In this document: positions 53,449-61,863 of the stretch, piece by piece
Numbering within the stretch: the stretch's first letter is position 1
How the letters are laid out: each line of letters opens with the position of its first letter
Assembly: GCA_015259125.1 (NCBI GenBank)
Contig: JABZGR010000007.1
Location: 24,636-88,635 of the forward strand
Length of the DNA: 64,000 bases
From: Alloprevotella tannerae
Lineage (GTDB): Bacteria; Bacteroidota; Bacteroidia; Bacteroidales; Bacteroidaceae
Reading direction: 5' to 3'
Notes under the pieces: generated by a model
Database searches by the model: none
Told to the model about the DNA's origin: nothing
What the model saw: the letters and a program-made list of their open reading frames with translations, nothing else
Program-made: the position numbers and the translations under genes

Positions 53449-54261
53449 TCACATTTGCAATTGCCTTAGGCTGAAGTTACCCATAAGCTGGCTACGATCT
53501 ACTTTTCCACGAATGCCGCTGAGGCGTCCCGTTTGCGTATACTGCCAAATAATGTATTGTTTGCCATCATTTAGAGTTGGCTCATCATTGCGATAGCGGG
53601 CTATCATCCAGTGATAGTCCGGGAAAAGACCTACAAAGTGTCTGTTATAGAAATTATGAAAAGTATAAAGCAATGGCTTCTTACCATAATGCTGAGTTAC
53701 TTTCTGTATGAATTGGCGCAAGTTATCTATAAATTCTTCTTCATCGCCGCTTGCGTGCTCAATGTCGATAATAGGGACGAGATCTTGTGACTCTTTCTGA
53801 ATGGTTGAGGTCATATTGTCGAACTGTATCCGCCAATCTATCGTAGGTCGATAAAAGTGATAGCTACCAACACTTAATCCTACTTTTCGTGCCCCTTCAA
53901 GGTTTTGTTGATAATATTCGTCAACTAAAGATGCCCCTTCTGTTGCTTTAATGTACACATAGGAAATCTGCGAACTGCGCACAACTTCTTCCCAATCAAT
54001 CTCCCCTTGGTAGTGAGATACGTCTATACCTTCCTTATATTTCAGGTTCATGTTAGCTATCGTACGCTTAATAATGCCTTCAGTTTGTGGCATTACTTGG
54101 CGTTCAACTTTCGCTTTAAGCGAGAGGTGGTCCGGCTCAATTATTTTTGATTTTCCTGCAGAAGTGGGAGGTATGCGGTGAATTTTATCTCTAGCTTTTA
54201 ATGGAGCTGCAAAGCAACAGCCTAAGAGTAATGCGAGTAATGTATGTCGTAATAGAGTCAT
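53449..54261 (-). CDS. GH25 lysozyme-type peptidoglycan hydrolase
   Basis: 270 residues: signal peptide (LLALLLGCCFAAPLKA), a basic linker and a GH25 barrel. Acidic residues of the active site are visible: D80 (GIDVSHYQG), E108 (KATEG), D166 and E168 (IDIEH). Cleaves the MurNAc-GlcNAc bond; likely used in cell-wall turnover or against other bacteria. Transcribed alone from an exact consensus promoter (54285-54315). Confidence 0.93.
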   Translation of the reverse strand: MTLLRHTLLALLLGCCFAAPLKARDKIHRIPPTSAGKSKIIEPDHLSLKAKVERQVMPQTEGIIKRTIANMNLKYKEGIDVSHYQGEIDWEEVVRSSQISYVYIKATEGASLVDEYYQQNLEGARKVGLSVGSYHFYRPTIDWRIQFDNMTSTIQKESQDLVPIIDIEHASGDEEEFIDNLRQFIQKVTQHYGKKPLLYTFHNFYNRHFVGLFPDYHWMIARYRNDEPTLNDGKQYIIWQYTQTGRLSGIRGKVDRSQLMGNFSLRQLQM

Positions 54262-54284
54262 TTTATACGTGCAATTTCGACTGG

Positions 54285-54315
54285 CAAAGGTACATTTATC
54301 TCCTTTTATAACAAA
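54285..54315 (-). promoter_or_regulatory. Promoter of the GH25 gene
   Basis: On the minus strand TTTG (54312-54315), a 19-bp spacer and TACCTTTG (54285-54292): exact Bacteroidetes spacing. Confidence 0.75.
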
Positions 54316-54539
54316 GAGATAAGTGCTTTTTTATGTAAACCATTATGCATATAAAGCGTTATTTTAGATTGATGGCCAAGCAAAATATGTCTTTAGACGC
54401 TTTCAACGTTGTATAAATAACGAGTTAGAGCTATCTACAACCCTTAACTTCTACCTATATATCGCCAAGCTGAGTTTGTTGTTCCTGAAGTGTATTTTTT
54501 GAAGCGAGGATAAATATTCCTGATTCTGACTTTTACGAT

Positions 54540-54627
54540 GTGCCATCGTGAAGGTAGGTTTGTCCACTCGTTGTGGTACATTTGTACGTATGGTGAAGGA
54601 CGAATTTCAATTCACGATACAAATTTC
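54540..54627. repeat. Repeat array F: four 22-bp units
   Basis: Units start at 54540, 54562, 54584 and 54606: GTGCCATCGTGAAGGTAG, GTCCACTCGTTGTGGTAC, GTACGTATGGTGAAGGAC and a decayed TTCAATTCACGATACAAA that keeps TCACGA in register. Lies between divergent genes. Confidence 0.85.
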
Positions 54628-54776
54628 ATAAAGTTAGATCTTTTTCTCTAAAACATTGAGTAAATACTTGGTATATATAGATATATATGTATGTAATGTG
54701 ATATATAAAATACGTAGAGTTGAAGGTGTGACTTTTTCATTACGCTTAAAATACATGTTTTCTGATATAATTTCTG

Positions 54777-54784
54777 TAATTTTG
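54777..54784 (+). promoter_or_regulatory. -7 box immediately before the DUF3078 gene
   Basis: TAATTTTG ends only 8 bp before the ATG at 54793, so the transcript would have almost no leader. Confidence 0.5.
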
Positions 54785-54792
54785 CTGCTGCT

Positions 54793-56073
54793 ATGCTGTA
54801 TTTAAAGAGAAAACCCAGCCTAATCATATGTGGATTATTTGTCTGCCTAGCTCTTAGAGCACAAATTTCAAGACGAAATGTGTTACGTCTTGATGGAGTA
54901 GCTTCGGCTTATGCAGATTCGCTTCGACGTCTAAGTGATAAGTTTGCAAAATGGCACTATAATAAGGTGGACACACTCAGTAATCCTTACTATTTCCCCT
55001 TATTTACAGCTAATACTTATTATGATGATGTAGCTCGCCGACTTTTTTCTCTTTCTGATAATAATCGGTCGTCTAATTTGCCGGCATCGGATCAAATTGC
55101 TCGCATAATACTATGTGCTTATGCTCAACATCCTGAGCTGATACAGCATATAAGTGATTCAAGGCCTGATACTTTAAAGCCTTTGATACCAGGCGAAGTG
55201 AAACCAAAACCGACAATTGTTCATAAAGACCCTGAGCCAGGAATTGATATTCCTGAAACCAATTGGGGTATTCACGTACGTAAGCCTAACTTCTGGGAAT
55301 TTAAGACCAATTTTGCCTTCCAATTAATGCAAAATTATGTGTCTGATAATTGGTATAAAGGAGGTGAGAGTAACCATTCTATGTTATCATCGCTCCTATT
55401 TCAAGTAAACTATGACAATAAGACCAAATTAACCTTCAATAACAAACTTGAAATGCGTCTTGGCTTTCAGAGTACGCGCGGTGATACGTATCACAAATAT
55501 TTAACTAACAGTGATCTGCTGCGTCTTACGAACCAATTGGGGCTAAAAGCTTCTAAACACTGGTCCTACTCTGTGATGTTGCAAAGTTGGACACAGTTTT
55601 GTCGGTCATACAAAAAGAATGATCGTGCAGTCTATTCAGATATTATGTCGCCATTTGAGTCCTTACTTTCAATTGGTATGAAGTATTTGGTAACAAAGCA
55701 AAAGTTTAATTTTGAAGTAGTTATCTCTCCTGTCGCCTGGGACTATCGTTATGTTGATCGACTTTCACTTTCTCCGTCCTTTGGCTTAGCTTCAGGGCGT
55801 CATTCTAAGATAGAATATGGTGCAAACATTACGATGAACCACGCTTGGACAATTGTGAAAAATGTGAATTGGAGCGGCCGGTTATATTATTACACCAACT
55901 ATCACCGTACACAAGTAGAATGGGAAAACACGTTTAATTTTATTATCAACAAATACTTGTCATCTCAGTTTTTTCTCAATCCTCGTTTCGACGATAGTGT
56001 AGTTCCGTCTGCCGGTGGTTCATACTTTCAATTCAAAGAGTATTTATCAATAGGCTTGAACATAAATTTGTGA
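54793..56073 (+). CDS. DUF3078 outer-membrane protein
   Basis: 426 residues: signal peptide (PSLIICGLFVCLALRAQ), an N-terminal linker with proline-rich repeats (PGEVKPKPTIVHKDPEPG), then the DUF3078 barrel: FWEFKTNFAFQLMQNYVSDN, WYKGGESNHSMLSS, and strands ending in YLSIGLNINL. Probably an outer-membrane beta barrel; function unknown. It is separated from pyrG by 66 bp. Confidence 0.87.
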   Translation: MLYLKRKPSLIICGLFVCLALRAQISRRNVLRLDGVASAYADSLRRLSDKFAKWHYNKVDTLSNPYYFPLFTANTYYDDVARRLFSLSDNNRSSNLPASDQIARIILCAYAQHPELIQHISDSRPDTLKPLIPGEVKPKPTIVHKDPEPGIDIPETNWGIHVRKPNFWEFKTNFAFQLMQNYVSDNWYKGGESNHSMLSSLLFQVNYDNKTKLTFNNKLEMRLGFQSTRGDTYHKYLTNSDLLRLTNQLGLKASKHWSYSVMLQSWTQFCRSYKKNDRAVYSDIMSPFESLLSIGMKYLVTKQKFNFEVVISPVAWDYRYVDRLSLSPSFGLASGRHSKIEYGANITMNHAWTIVKNVNWSGRLYYYTNYHRTQVEWENTFNFIINKYLSSQFFLNPRFDDSVVPSAGGSYFQFKEYLSIGLNINL

Positions 56074-56101
56074 AACAAGCTCCCTTCTTCAGTATAATTC
56101 G

Positions 56102-56109
56102 TACATTTG
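56102..56109 (+). promoter_or_regulatory. -7 box of the pyrG operon
   Basis: TACATTTG matches TAnnTTTG and lies 30 bp before the ATG at 56140. An apparent TTG start at 56107 overlaps this box, so it is rejected. Confidence 0.6.
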
Positions 56110-56139
56110 CAAGGAAATAAAAAGGAAGTCATACATAGC

Positions 56140-57750
56140 ATGGATACAAAATATATTTTTGTTACGGGAGGCGTTGCGTCCTCATTAGGCAAAGGTATCA
56201 TTGCAGCGTCAGTTGGTAAGTTGCTACAAGCCAGAGGTTATAACATTACGATTCAGAAGTTTGATCCGTATATTAATATAGATCCGGGTACACTTAACCC
56301 CTACGAGCATGGTGAATGCTATGTAACTGATGATGGAAAAGAAACCGATCTCGATTTAGGACATTATGAAAGATTTACCGGCATTCGAACATCGAAAAAT
56401 AACAATATTACGACCGGGCGTATTTATCAAAATGTGATAGATAAAGAACGTCGTGGAGATTATTTGGGCAAAACGGTGCAGGTAGTCCCGCACATCACGG
56501 ATGAGATTAAGCGAGCGATGCTTTTCAATGGGAAAAAGTATCATTACGACTTTGTGATTACTGAAGTTGGCGGAACTGTAGGAGATATAGAAAGCCTTCC
56601 TTTTCTTGAGGCTATTCGCCAATTGAAGTGGGAATTGGGGCAAAATGCCTTGTGTATACATCTTACTTATGTTCCATTCTTAGCAGCTGCAAAAGAACTA
56701 AAGACTAAGCCTACACAACATTCAGTCAAAGAACTCCAAAGTATTGGTATTCAACCAGACATCTTGGTGCTAAGAACCGAAAAAGATCTAAATGCCTCTA
56801 TACGTAAAAAGGTTGCTAACTTCTGCAATGTTGCACCTGAGGCTGTAGTGCAAAGTCTGGACCAACCTACAATATATGAAGTGCCACTTCGAATGCAGGA
56901 GCAAGGATTAGACGAAACAATACTTCGCAAAATGGGCATTACACCCGGGGAAGTGCCAAGCTTAGGACCTTGGCGTTCATTCTTGGATCGCCGACATAAG
57001 GCCAAAGAGATCGTTAATATAGGTCTTGTTGGTAAATATGATTTGCAAGATGCCTATAAGAGTATCTTAGAAAGTTTGTCGCAAGCCGGCACATATAATG
57101 ACTATAAGGTTAAAACAACATTTATCAACTCTGAGAAAATCTCTAAAGATACTGTTGCTGAAATGTTGGCCTCGATGGATGGTATTGTCATTTGTCCCGG
57201 ATTTGGACAAAGAGGTATTGATGGAAAATTGATAGCTACGCAATATTGTCGTGAACATGATATTCCGACTTTTGGAATCTGTTTGGGCATGCAAATGATG
57301 GTCATTGAATTTGCTCGCAACGTGTTGCAGTATAATGATGCAGATTCCATAGAAATGGATCCCAAGACACATCATAATGTGATTGACATTATGGAAGAGC
57401 AGAAGAATATTACCAACTTGGGTGGCACAATGCGTTTGGGAGGCTATGCTTGCTTGCTGCGTGAAGGCAGTAAAGTTAGAGAAATCTATGGTGAAGAAGA
57501 AATACGTGAGCGTCATCGCCACCGTTATGAGTTTAATAATATCTATAAAGAAGAATTCGAAGGTAAAGGAATGCAATGTGTGGGCATAAATCCTGAAAGC
57601 GATTTGGTTGAAGTCGTGGAGATTCCGAAAAATCGTTGGTATATAGGGACGCAATTCCATCCTGAATATAGTTCTACCGTTCTTAATCCTCACCCTTTAT
57701 TCTTGAGCTTTGTACAAGCTGCAATCGAAAATAAAAAAGCTAAGCATTAA
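56140..57750 (+). CDS. pyrG: CTP synthase
   Basis: Aminates UTP to CTP with glutamine and ATP. 536 residues from the ATG at 56140. The synthetase domain starts KYIFVTGGVASSLGKGI with its P-loop; the C-terminal amidotransferase has nucleophile C381 (GICLGMQ) and the H507/E509 pair (FHPEY). First gene of pyrG-yidC-dpp5-MFS, with gaps of 20, 27 and 40 bp. Confidence 0.96.
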   Translation: MDTKYIFVTGGVASSLGKGIIAASVGKLLQARGYNITIQKFDPYINIDPGTLNPYEHGECYVTDDGKETDLDLGHYERFTGIRTSKNNNITTGRIYQNVIDKERRGDYLGKTVQVVPHITDEIKRAMLFNGKKYHYDFVITEVGGTVGDIESLPFLEAIRQLKWELGQNALCIHLTYVPFLAAAKELKTKPTQHSVKELQSIGIQPDILVLRTEKDLNASIRKKVANFCNVAPEAVVQSLDQPTIYEVPLRMQEQGLDETILRKMGITPGEVPSLGPWRSFLDRRHKAKEIVNIGLVGKYDLQDAYKSILESLSQAGTYNDYKVKTTFINSEKISKDTVAEMLASMDGIVICPGFGQRGIDGKLIATQYCREHDIPTFGICLGMQMMVIEFARNVLQYNDADSIEMDPKTHHNVIDIMEEQKNITNLGGTMRLGGYACLLREGSKVREIYGEEEIRERHRHRYEFNNIYKEEFEGKGMQCVGINPESDLVEVVEIPKNRWYIGTQFHPEYSSTVLNPHPLFLSFVQAAIENKKAKH

Positions 57751-57770
57751 GCCTTAATTAGAAAAATAGA

Positions 57771-59651
57771 ATGGACAAAAATACATTGACAGGACTATTT
57801 CTTATAGCCTTATTGCTAATAGGATTTAGTTATTATACGACAACTCAAACAGAAGAAACACAAGTTGCAGAGCAAACAGCTCAACCTATAGCTAAGCCTG
57901 CGAATGATTCAACAAAAGTTTCAACTACAGCTAATAAGCAACAGCACGTAGCTGATTCTACAGATATTTTTAATGGTAGCCGCGAAGGAGTAAATACACC
58001 AATAAGTCTTAAGAATGAACATGTCGCAGTGACGATCTCGCCTAAAGGCGGCGCAATTTCAAATGTAAGACTTTGTGAGTTTAAATCTTATTCGGACTTC
58101 CAAAATAATAAGGAAGCTCAACTTTCTCTGATTGAAGAAAAAACGCACAAGTTGAATTTTCGTTTTGAGACGATAGAAGGTTTATATAGTACAGAAGATT
58201 ATTATTTCCAGCCACTTGCTAAAACAGATTCTACTCTTACAATGGCTTTAGGATCATCAAAAGGAGATACATTATATATAGATTACAAGTTGATCAAAGG
58301 GTCGTATTTTGTTAATACGACAATTAGAACCAAAGGGCGCTCTTTTGCAGGTAAAACCTTAGGCATTGATTGGAAGAATAAGATTCGCCAACAAGAAAAA
58401 GGCTTTTATTTTGAAAATCTCTATTCTACTTTAACTTACAAAAATGAGAATGAAGGAACAGACAAACTCAGTGAACAAAAATCTGAAGAACTTAAGCCGG
58501 AGGGAAACATAGACTGGATCGCTTTCAAAGATCAGTATTTTAGTGCTGTGCTTATCGCTGGGAAAAATGCCTTTACAAACACCTTTTTAAAGAGTGACAC
58601 GTGTAGTGAAGGTTCTGGTTATGTGAAAGATTATACAGCATCTGCAGAAGTGGCCTTCGACCCGACGGGAAAGAGTGCTACGCAGATTCAATTTTATTTT
58701 GGGCCAAATAAGTATCTTTACTTAAAGGGCTTGGAACGCTACAAGTTGAGCAGTAAAGATTTGGACTTGCAAGATCTTGTATATTTAGGTTGGCCTTTAT
58801 TCCGCTGGATCAATAGATTCTTTACTATTTATGTCTTTGACTTCCTATCTGGATTTGGACTGAATATGGGAATTGTTCTTTTATTGATCACTTTACTTAT
58901 GCGGGCTATTGTTTATCCTGCAACAAAGAAAAGTTTCTTGAGTACGGCTAAAATGCGTGTATTAAGACCGAAGGTAGATGAGCTAGCGAAGAAATATCCA
59001 AATAAAGAAGATGCAATGAAACGTCAACAAGAGACGATGCAATTGTATAATCAGTATGGGGTAAGTCCGATGGGCGGATGCTTGCCTATGTTTATCCAAA
59101 TGCCTATTTGGATTGCAATGTTTAACTTTGTTCCTAATGCTTTTGAACTTCGTCAACAAGCATTTCTATGGGCGGATGACTTATCCACTTATGATGATCT
59201 TATTTCTTGGAATACTCCTATCTGGGGAGTGGGCACTCACTTGAGTCTTTTCTGTGTATTGTTTTGTTGTACTAACTTGCTTTACTCTTGGTTGACAATG
59301 AAACAACAACAGGATTCTATGAGTGGAGAGCAGGCTCAACAGATGAAGATTATGCAATGGATGACTTTCTTAATGCCGATTTTCTTCTTCTTTATGTTTA
59401 ATAAGTACTCTAGTGGACTCAATTATTACTATTTTGTGTCGCTCTTGACAAGTGCATTAACGATGTGGTACCTACGTCGTTCTACAGATGATAAAAAGCT
59501 TCTAGAAAAGTTGGAAGCTAATTTTAGAGCAAACAAAGATAATCCCAACAGAAAACCCTCTGGCCTTGCTGCGAGATTACAAGCTCTTCAGGAGCAGCAA
59601 GAGGAAATAAAAAAACGGCAACAAAATTTGGGAAAAGGTCCATCGAAGTAA
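57771..59651 (+). CDS. yidC: Membrane protein insertase YidC
   Basis: Inserts inner-membrane proteins, alone or with Sec. 626 residues: N-terminal transmembrane helix (LTGLFLIALLLIGFSYY), a large periplasmic beta domain (about 75-340), then the conserved five-helix core (NRFFTIYVFDFLSGFGLNMG ... GCLPMFIQMPIWIAMF) and a basic, glutamine-rich tail (ARLQALQEQQEEIKKRQQN) that may contact ribosomes. Length and layout are those of Bacteroidetes YidC. Confidence 0.96.
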   Translation: MDKNTLTGLFLIALLLIGFSYYTTTQTEETQVAEQTAQPIAKPANDSTKVSTTANKQQHVADSTDIFNGSREGVNTPISLKNEHVAVTISPKGGAISNVRLCEFKSYSDFQNNKEAQLSLIEEKTHKLNFRFETIEGLYSTEDYYFQPLAKTDSTLTMALGSSKGDTLYIDYKLIKGSYFVNTTIRTKGRSFAGKTLGIDWKNKIRQQEKGFYFENLYSTLTYKNENEGTDKLSEQKSEELKPEGNIDWIAFKDQYFSAVLIAGKNAFTNTFLKSDTCSEGSGYVKDYTASAEVAFDPTGKSATQIQFYFGPNKYLYLKGLERYKLSSKDLDLQDLVYLGWPLFRWINRFFTIYVFDFLSGFGLNMGIVLLLITLLMRAIVYPATKKSFLSTAKMRVLRPKVDELAKKYPNKEDAMKRQQETMQLYNQYGVSPMGGCLPMFIQMPIWIAMFNFVPNAFELRQQAFLWADDLSTYDDLISWNTPIWGVGTHLSLFCVLFCCTNLLYSWLTMKQQQDSMSGEQAQQMKIMQWMTFLMPIFFFFMFNKYSSGLNYYYFVSLLTSALTMWYLRRSTDDKKLLEKLEANFRANKDNPNRKPSGLAARLQALQEQQEEIKKRQQNLGKGPSK

Positions 59652-59678
59652 ATTATCTACTGTGAAAAAATAAAACAT

Positions 59679-61823
59679 ATGAGTATCAAAACACTGGCAC
59701 TCGCAACCGCTATTATAGCAACTCCTGCGGTCGCGCAACAGGTTATAGGAAAAGTTTCTCCGAAACTAGGATCAGACTTATTAACTCCAGAAGTCTTGTG
59801 GTCTTTCGGAAGAATAGGTAGTGTTAATGTCTCTCCAAATGACAATAAAGCCGTTTATACGGTAAGCTACTTTAGTAAAGAACAAAATAAAAGTCATAGT
59901 GTGCTTTACACAATGGCTTTGAGTAATAAGACGTCCAAGCTGCTTACAGCAAGTAGCTATAATGAACACGGAGGGGTCTTTGTAAATCATGGTAAGTCAA
60001 TTATCTTTTTAAGTAATGCCTCTGGTTCATCACAAATTTGGATGATGAATGCTGATGGAAGCAATCGCCAACAAATCTCTCACGAAAAGACAGATGTAAA
60101 TGATTTCTTGGTTTCTCCAGACAACAAGAAAATCATTATGATTATGGATGTTCCACAGCATCATTCCATACAAGAGAATGACAAAGATTTGCCGAAAGCT
60201 TCCGGCATGGTTATTAATGATTTAATGTACAAACATTGGGATCATTATGTAACGACTGCTCCACACCCATTTGTGGCAGATTTGAATGCATCAAGTATTA
60301 CTAATCCTATAGACTTACTTGCTAGCGAACCATATGAATGCCCAATGGAGCCATTTGGAGGAGCAGAGCAGTTAGCTTGGAGTCCTGATAGTAAACAGAT
60401 TGTTTATACGTCTCGGAAAAAGGTTGGATTAAAGTATGCCATTTCTACTGATAGCGATATTTACTTATATGATCTTACGAGTAGAAAAACTGTAAATCTT
60501 TGCAAGCCGTCAGATTATAAAGAACCGGAGTCAACACCTACACAAAGCCTACAAGCTCAGGCTGTGAATCATCAGCAGAGCGATTTTAACGTTGGATATG
60601 ATCAAAATCCTCAATTCTCGCCAGATGGTCGTTATGTTGCTTGGCTTAGTATGGCACGTGATGGCTATGAGAGTGATCGTTCAAGGCTTTGCGTATATGA
60701 ACTTTCTACGGGTAAGAAACAATATGTAACAGAGTCTTTTGAAAGTTCTGTTAATGACTTCCTATGGTCATCAAATAGTAAAGACATTTATTTTACGGGA
60801 GTATGGCATGGGGCTGCAAATATTTATGCTACTAATCTAAAGGGTAGCGTAAAAAAGCTGACAAATGATATTGCAGATTATTCTTTAGTCTCCTTATCAC
60901 CCTCTAATAAAGGATTGATAGCAAAGAAGCATAGCATGTCTCAAGCAGATGAGCTATATGAAGTTGGCTTTAATGGTAAAGTTGGCCAGTTGACATTTGA
61001 GAATAAGGCTTTCTATGATCAATTAACTTTTGGAGAAGTAAAAGAACGTTGGGTAAAGACAATTGATGGCAAAGAAGAGCAGTGTTGGGTGATTTATCCG
61101 CCCCACTTTGATCCGTCCAAAAAATATCCTACATTATTATATTGTGAGGGAGGACCTCAAAGTCCAATTAGTCAGTTCTGGAGTTATCGTTGGAATTTCC
61201 AGATTATGGCAGCTCATGGTTATATTGTGATAGCGCCTAATCGTCGTGGACTTCCAGGTTATGGAATGGAATGGCTTGAAGAGATTAGTGGTGACTATAC
61301 AGGTTTATGTATGCAAGACTATTTATCTGCTATAGATGATATTGCTAAAGAGTCTTATGTTGACAAGGATCATTTGGGAGCAGTTGGAGCTAGTTTTGGC
61401 GGCTTTAGTGTTTATTGGCTAGCTGGTCATCATGAGGGACGCTTTAAGGCTTTGATTGCTCACGATGGAATCTTTAATACGCAGCAACAATATCTCGAAA
61501 CAGAAGAAATGTGGTTCGCTAATTGGGATTTGGGGTCAGCTCCTTGGGTAAAAGATAATAACCAAATGAAGAAAGCTTTTGCACAAAGCCCTCATCTCTT
61601 TGTAGATAAATGGACTGCTCCTATTCTTTGTATACATGGGCAACGTGACTTCCGCATTGAATATACGCAAGCTGAAAGTGCCTTTGCTGCGGCAAAATTG
61701 CGCGGCATTCCTGCCCAAATGTTACTGTTACCAGATGAAAACCACTGGGTCTTGAAGCCTCAAAATGGTATTCTTTGGCAGCGCACATTCTTCCGTTGGT
61801 TGGATAAATGGCTGAAAAACTAA
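59679..61823 (+). CDS. Dipeptidyl-peptidase 5 (S9 family)
   Basis: 714 residues: signal peptide (LALATAIIATPAVAQ), a seven-bladed propeller (about 50-440) and the alpha/beta-hydrolase domain. Catalytic triad S572 (GASFGGFS), D657 (HGQRDFR) and H689 (DENHWV); the 85- and 32-residue spacings equal those I recall for P. gingivalis DPP5 (S542, D627, H659). Segments INDLMYKHWD and QYLETEEMWFANWDLG also match DPP5. It removes dipeptides from peptides with a hydrophobic residue in the second position, in the periplasm, feeding amino-acid fermentation. Directly upstream of an MFS gene that may import the products. Confidence 0.92.
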   Translation: MSIKTLALATAIIATPAVAQQVIGKVSPKLGSDLLTPEVLWSFGRIGSVNVSPNDNKAVYTVSYFSKEQNKSHSVLYTMALSNKTSKLLTASSYNEHGGVFVNHGKSIIFLSNASGSSQIWMMNADGSNRQQISHEKTDVNDFLVSPDNKKIIMIMDVPQHHSIQENDKDLPKASGMVINDLMYKHWDHYVTTAPHPFVADLNASSITNPIDLLASEPYECPMEPFGGAEQLAWSPDSKQIVYTSRKKVGLKYAISTDSDIYLYDLTSRKTVNLCKPSDYKEPESTPTQSLQAQAVNHQQSDFNVGYDQNPQFSPDGRYVAWLSMARDGYESDRSRLCVYELSTGKKQYVTESFESSVNDFLWSSNSKDIYFTGVWHGAANIYATNLKGSVKKLTNDIADYSLVSLSPSNKGLIAKKHSMSQADELYEVGFNGKVGQLTFENKAFYDQLTFGEVKERWVKTIDGKEEQCWVIYPPHFDPSKKYPTLLYCEGGPQSPISQFWSYRWNFQIMAAHGYIVIAPNRRGLPGYGMEWLEEISGDYTGLCMQDYLSAIDDIAKESYVDKDHLGAVGASFGGFSVYWLAGHHEGRFKALIAHDGIFNTQQQYLETEEMWFANWDLGSAPWVKDNNQMKKAFAQSPHLFVDKWTAPILCIHGQRDFRIEYTQAESAFAAAKLRGIPAQMLLLPDENHWVLKPQNGILWQRTFFRWLDKWLKN

Positions 61824-61863
61824 AGATCATATTTACTATTGAAGAATTATAAATCTTACTTCT

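Larger units (their letters stand above)
54262..54792. other. 531-bp divergent gap
   Basis: Contains the GH25 promoter, repeat array F (54540-54627), a TA-rich run (54670-54715) and a -7 box right before the DUF3078 gene. Confidence 0.7.

Noticed and set aside
56107..56139. TTG start for PyrG
   Set aside because: The TTG is part of the TACATTTG promoter box; the ATG at 56140 gives the family start.
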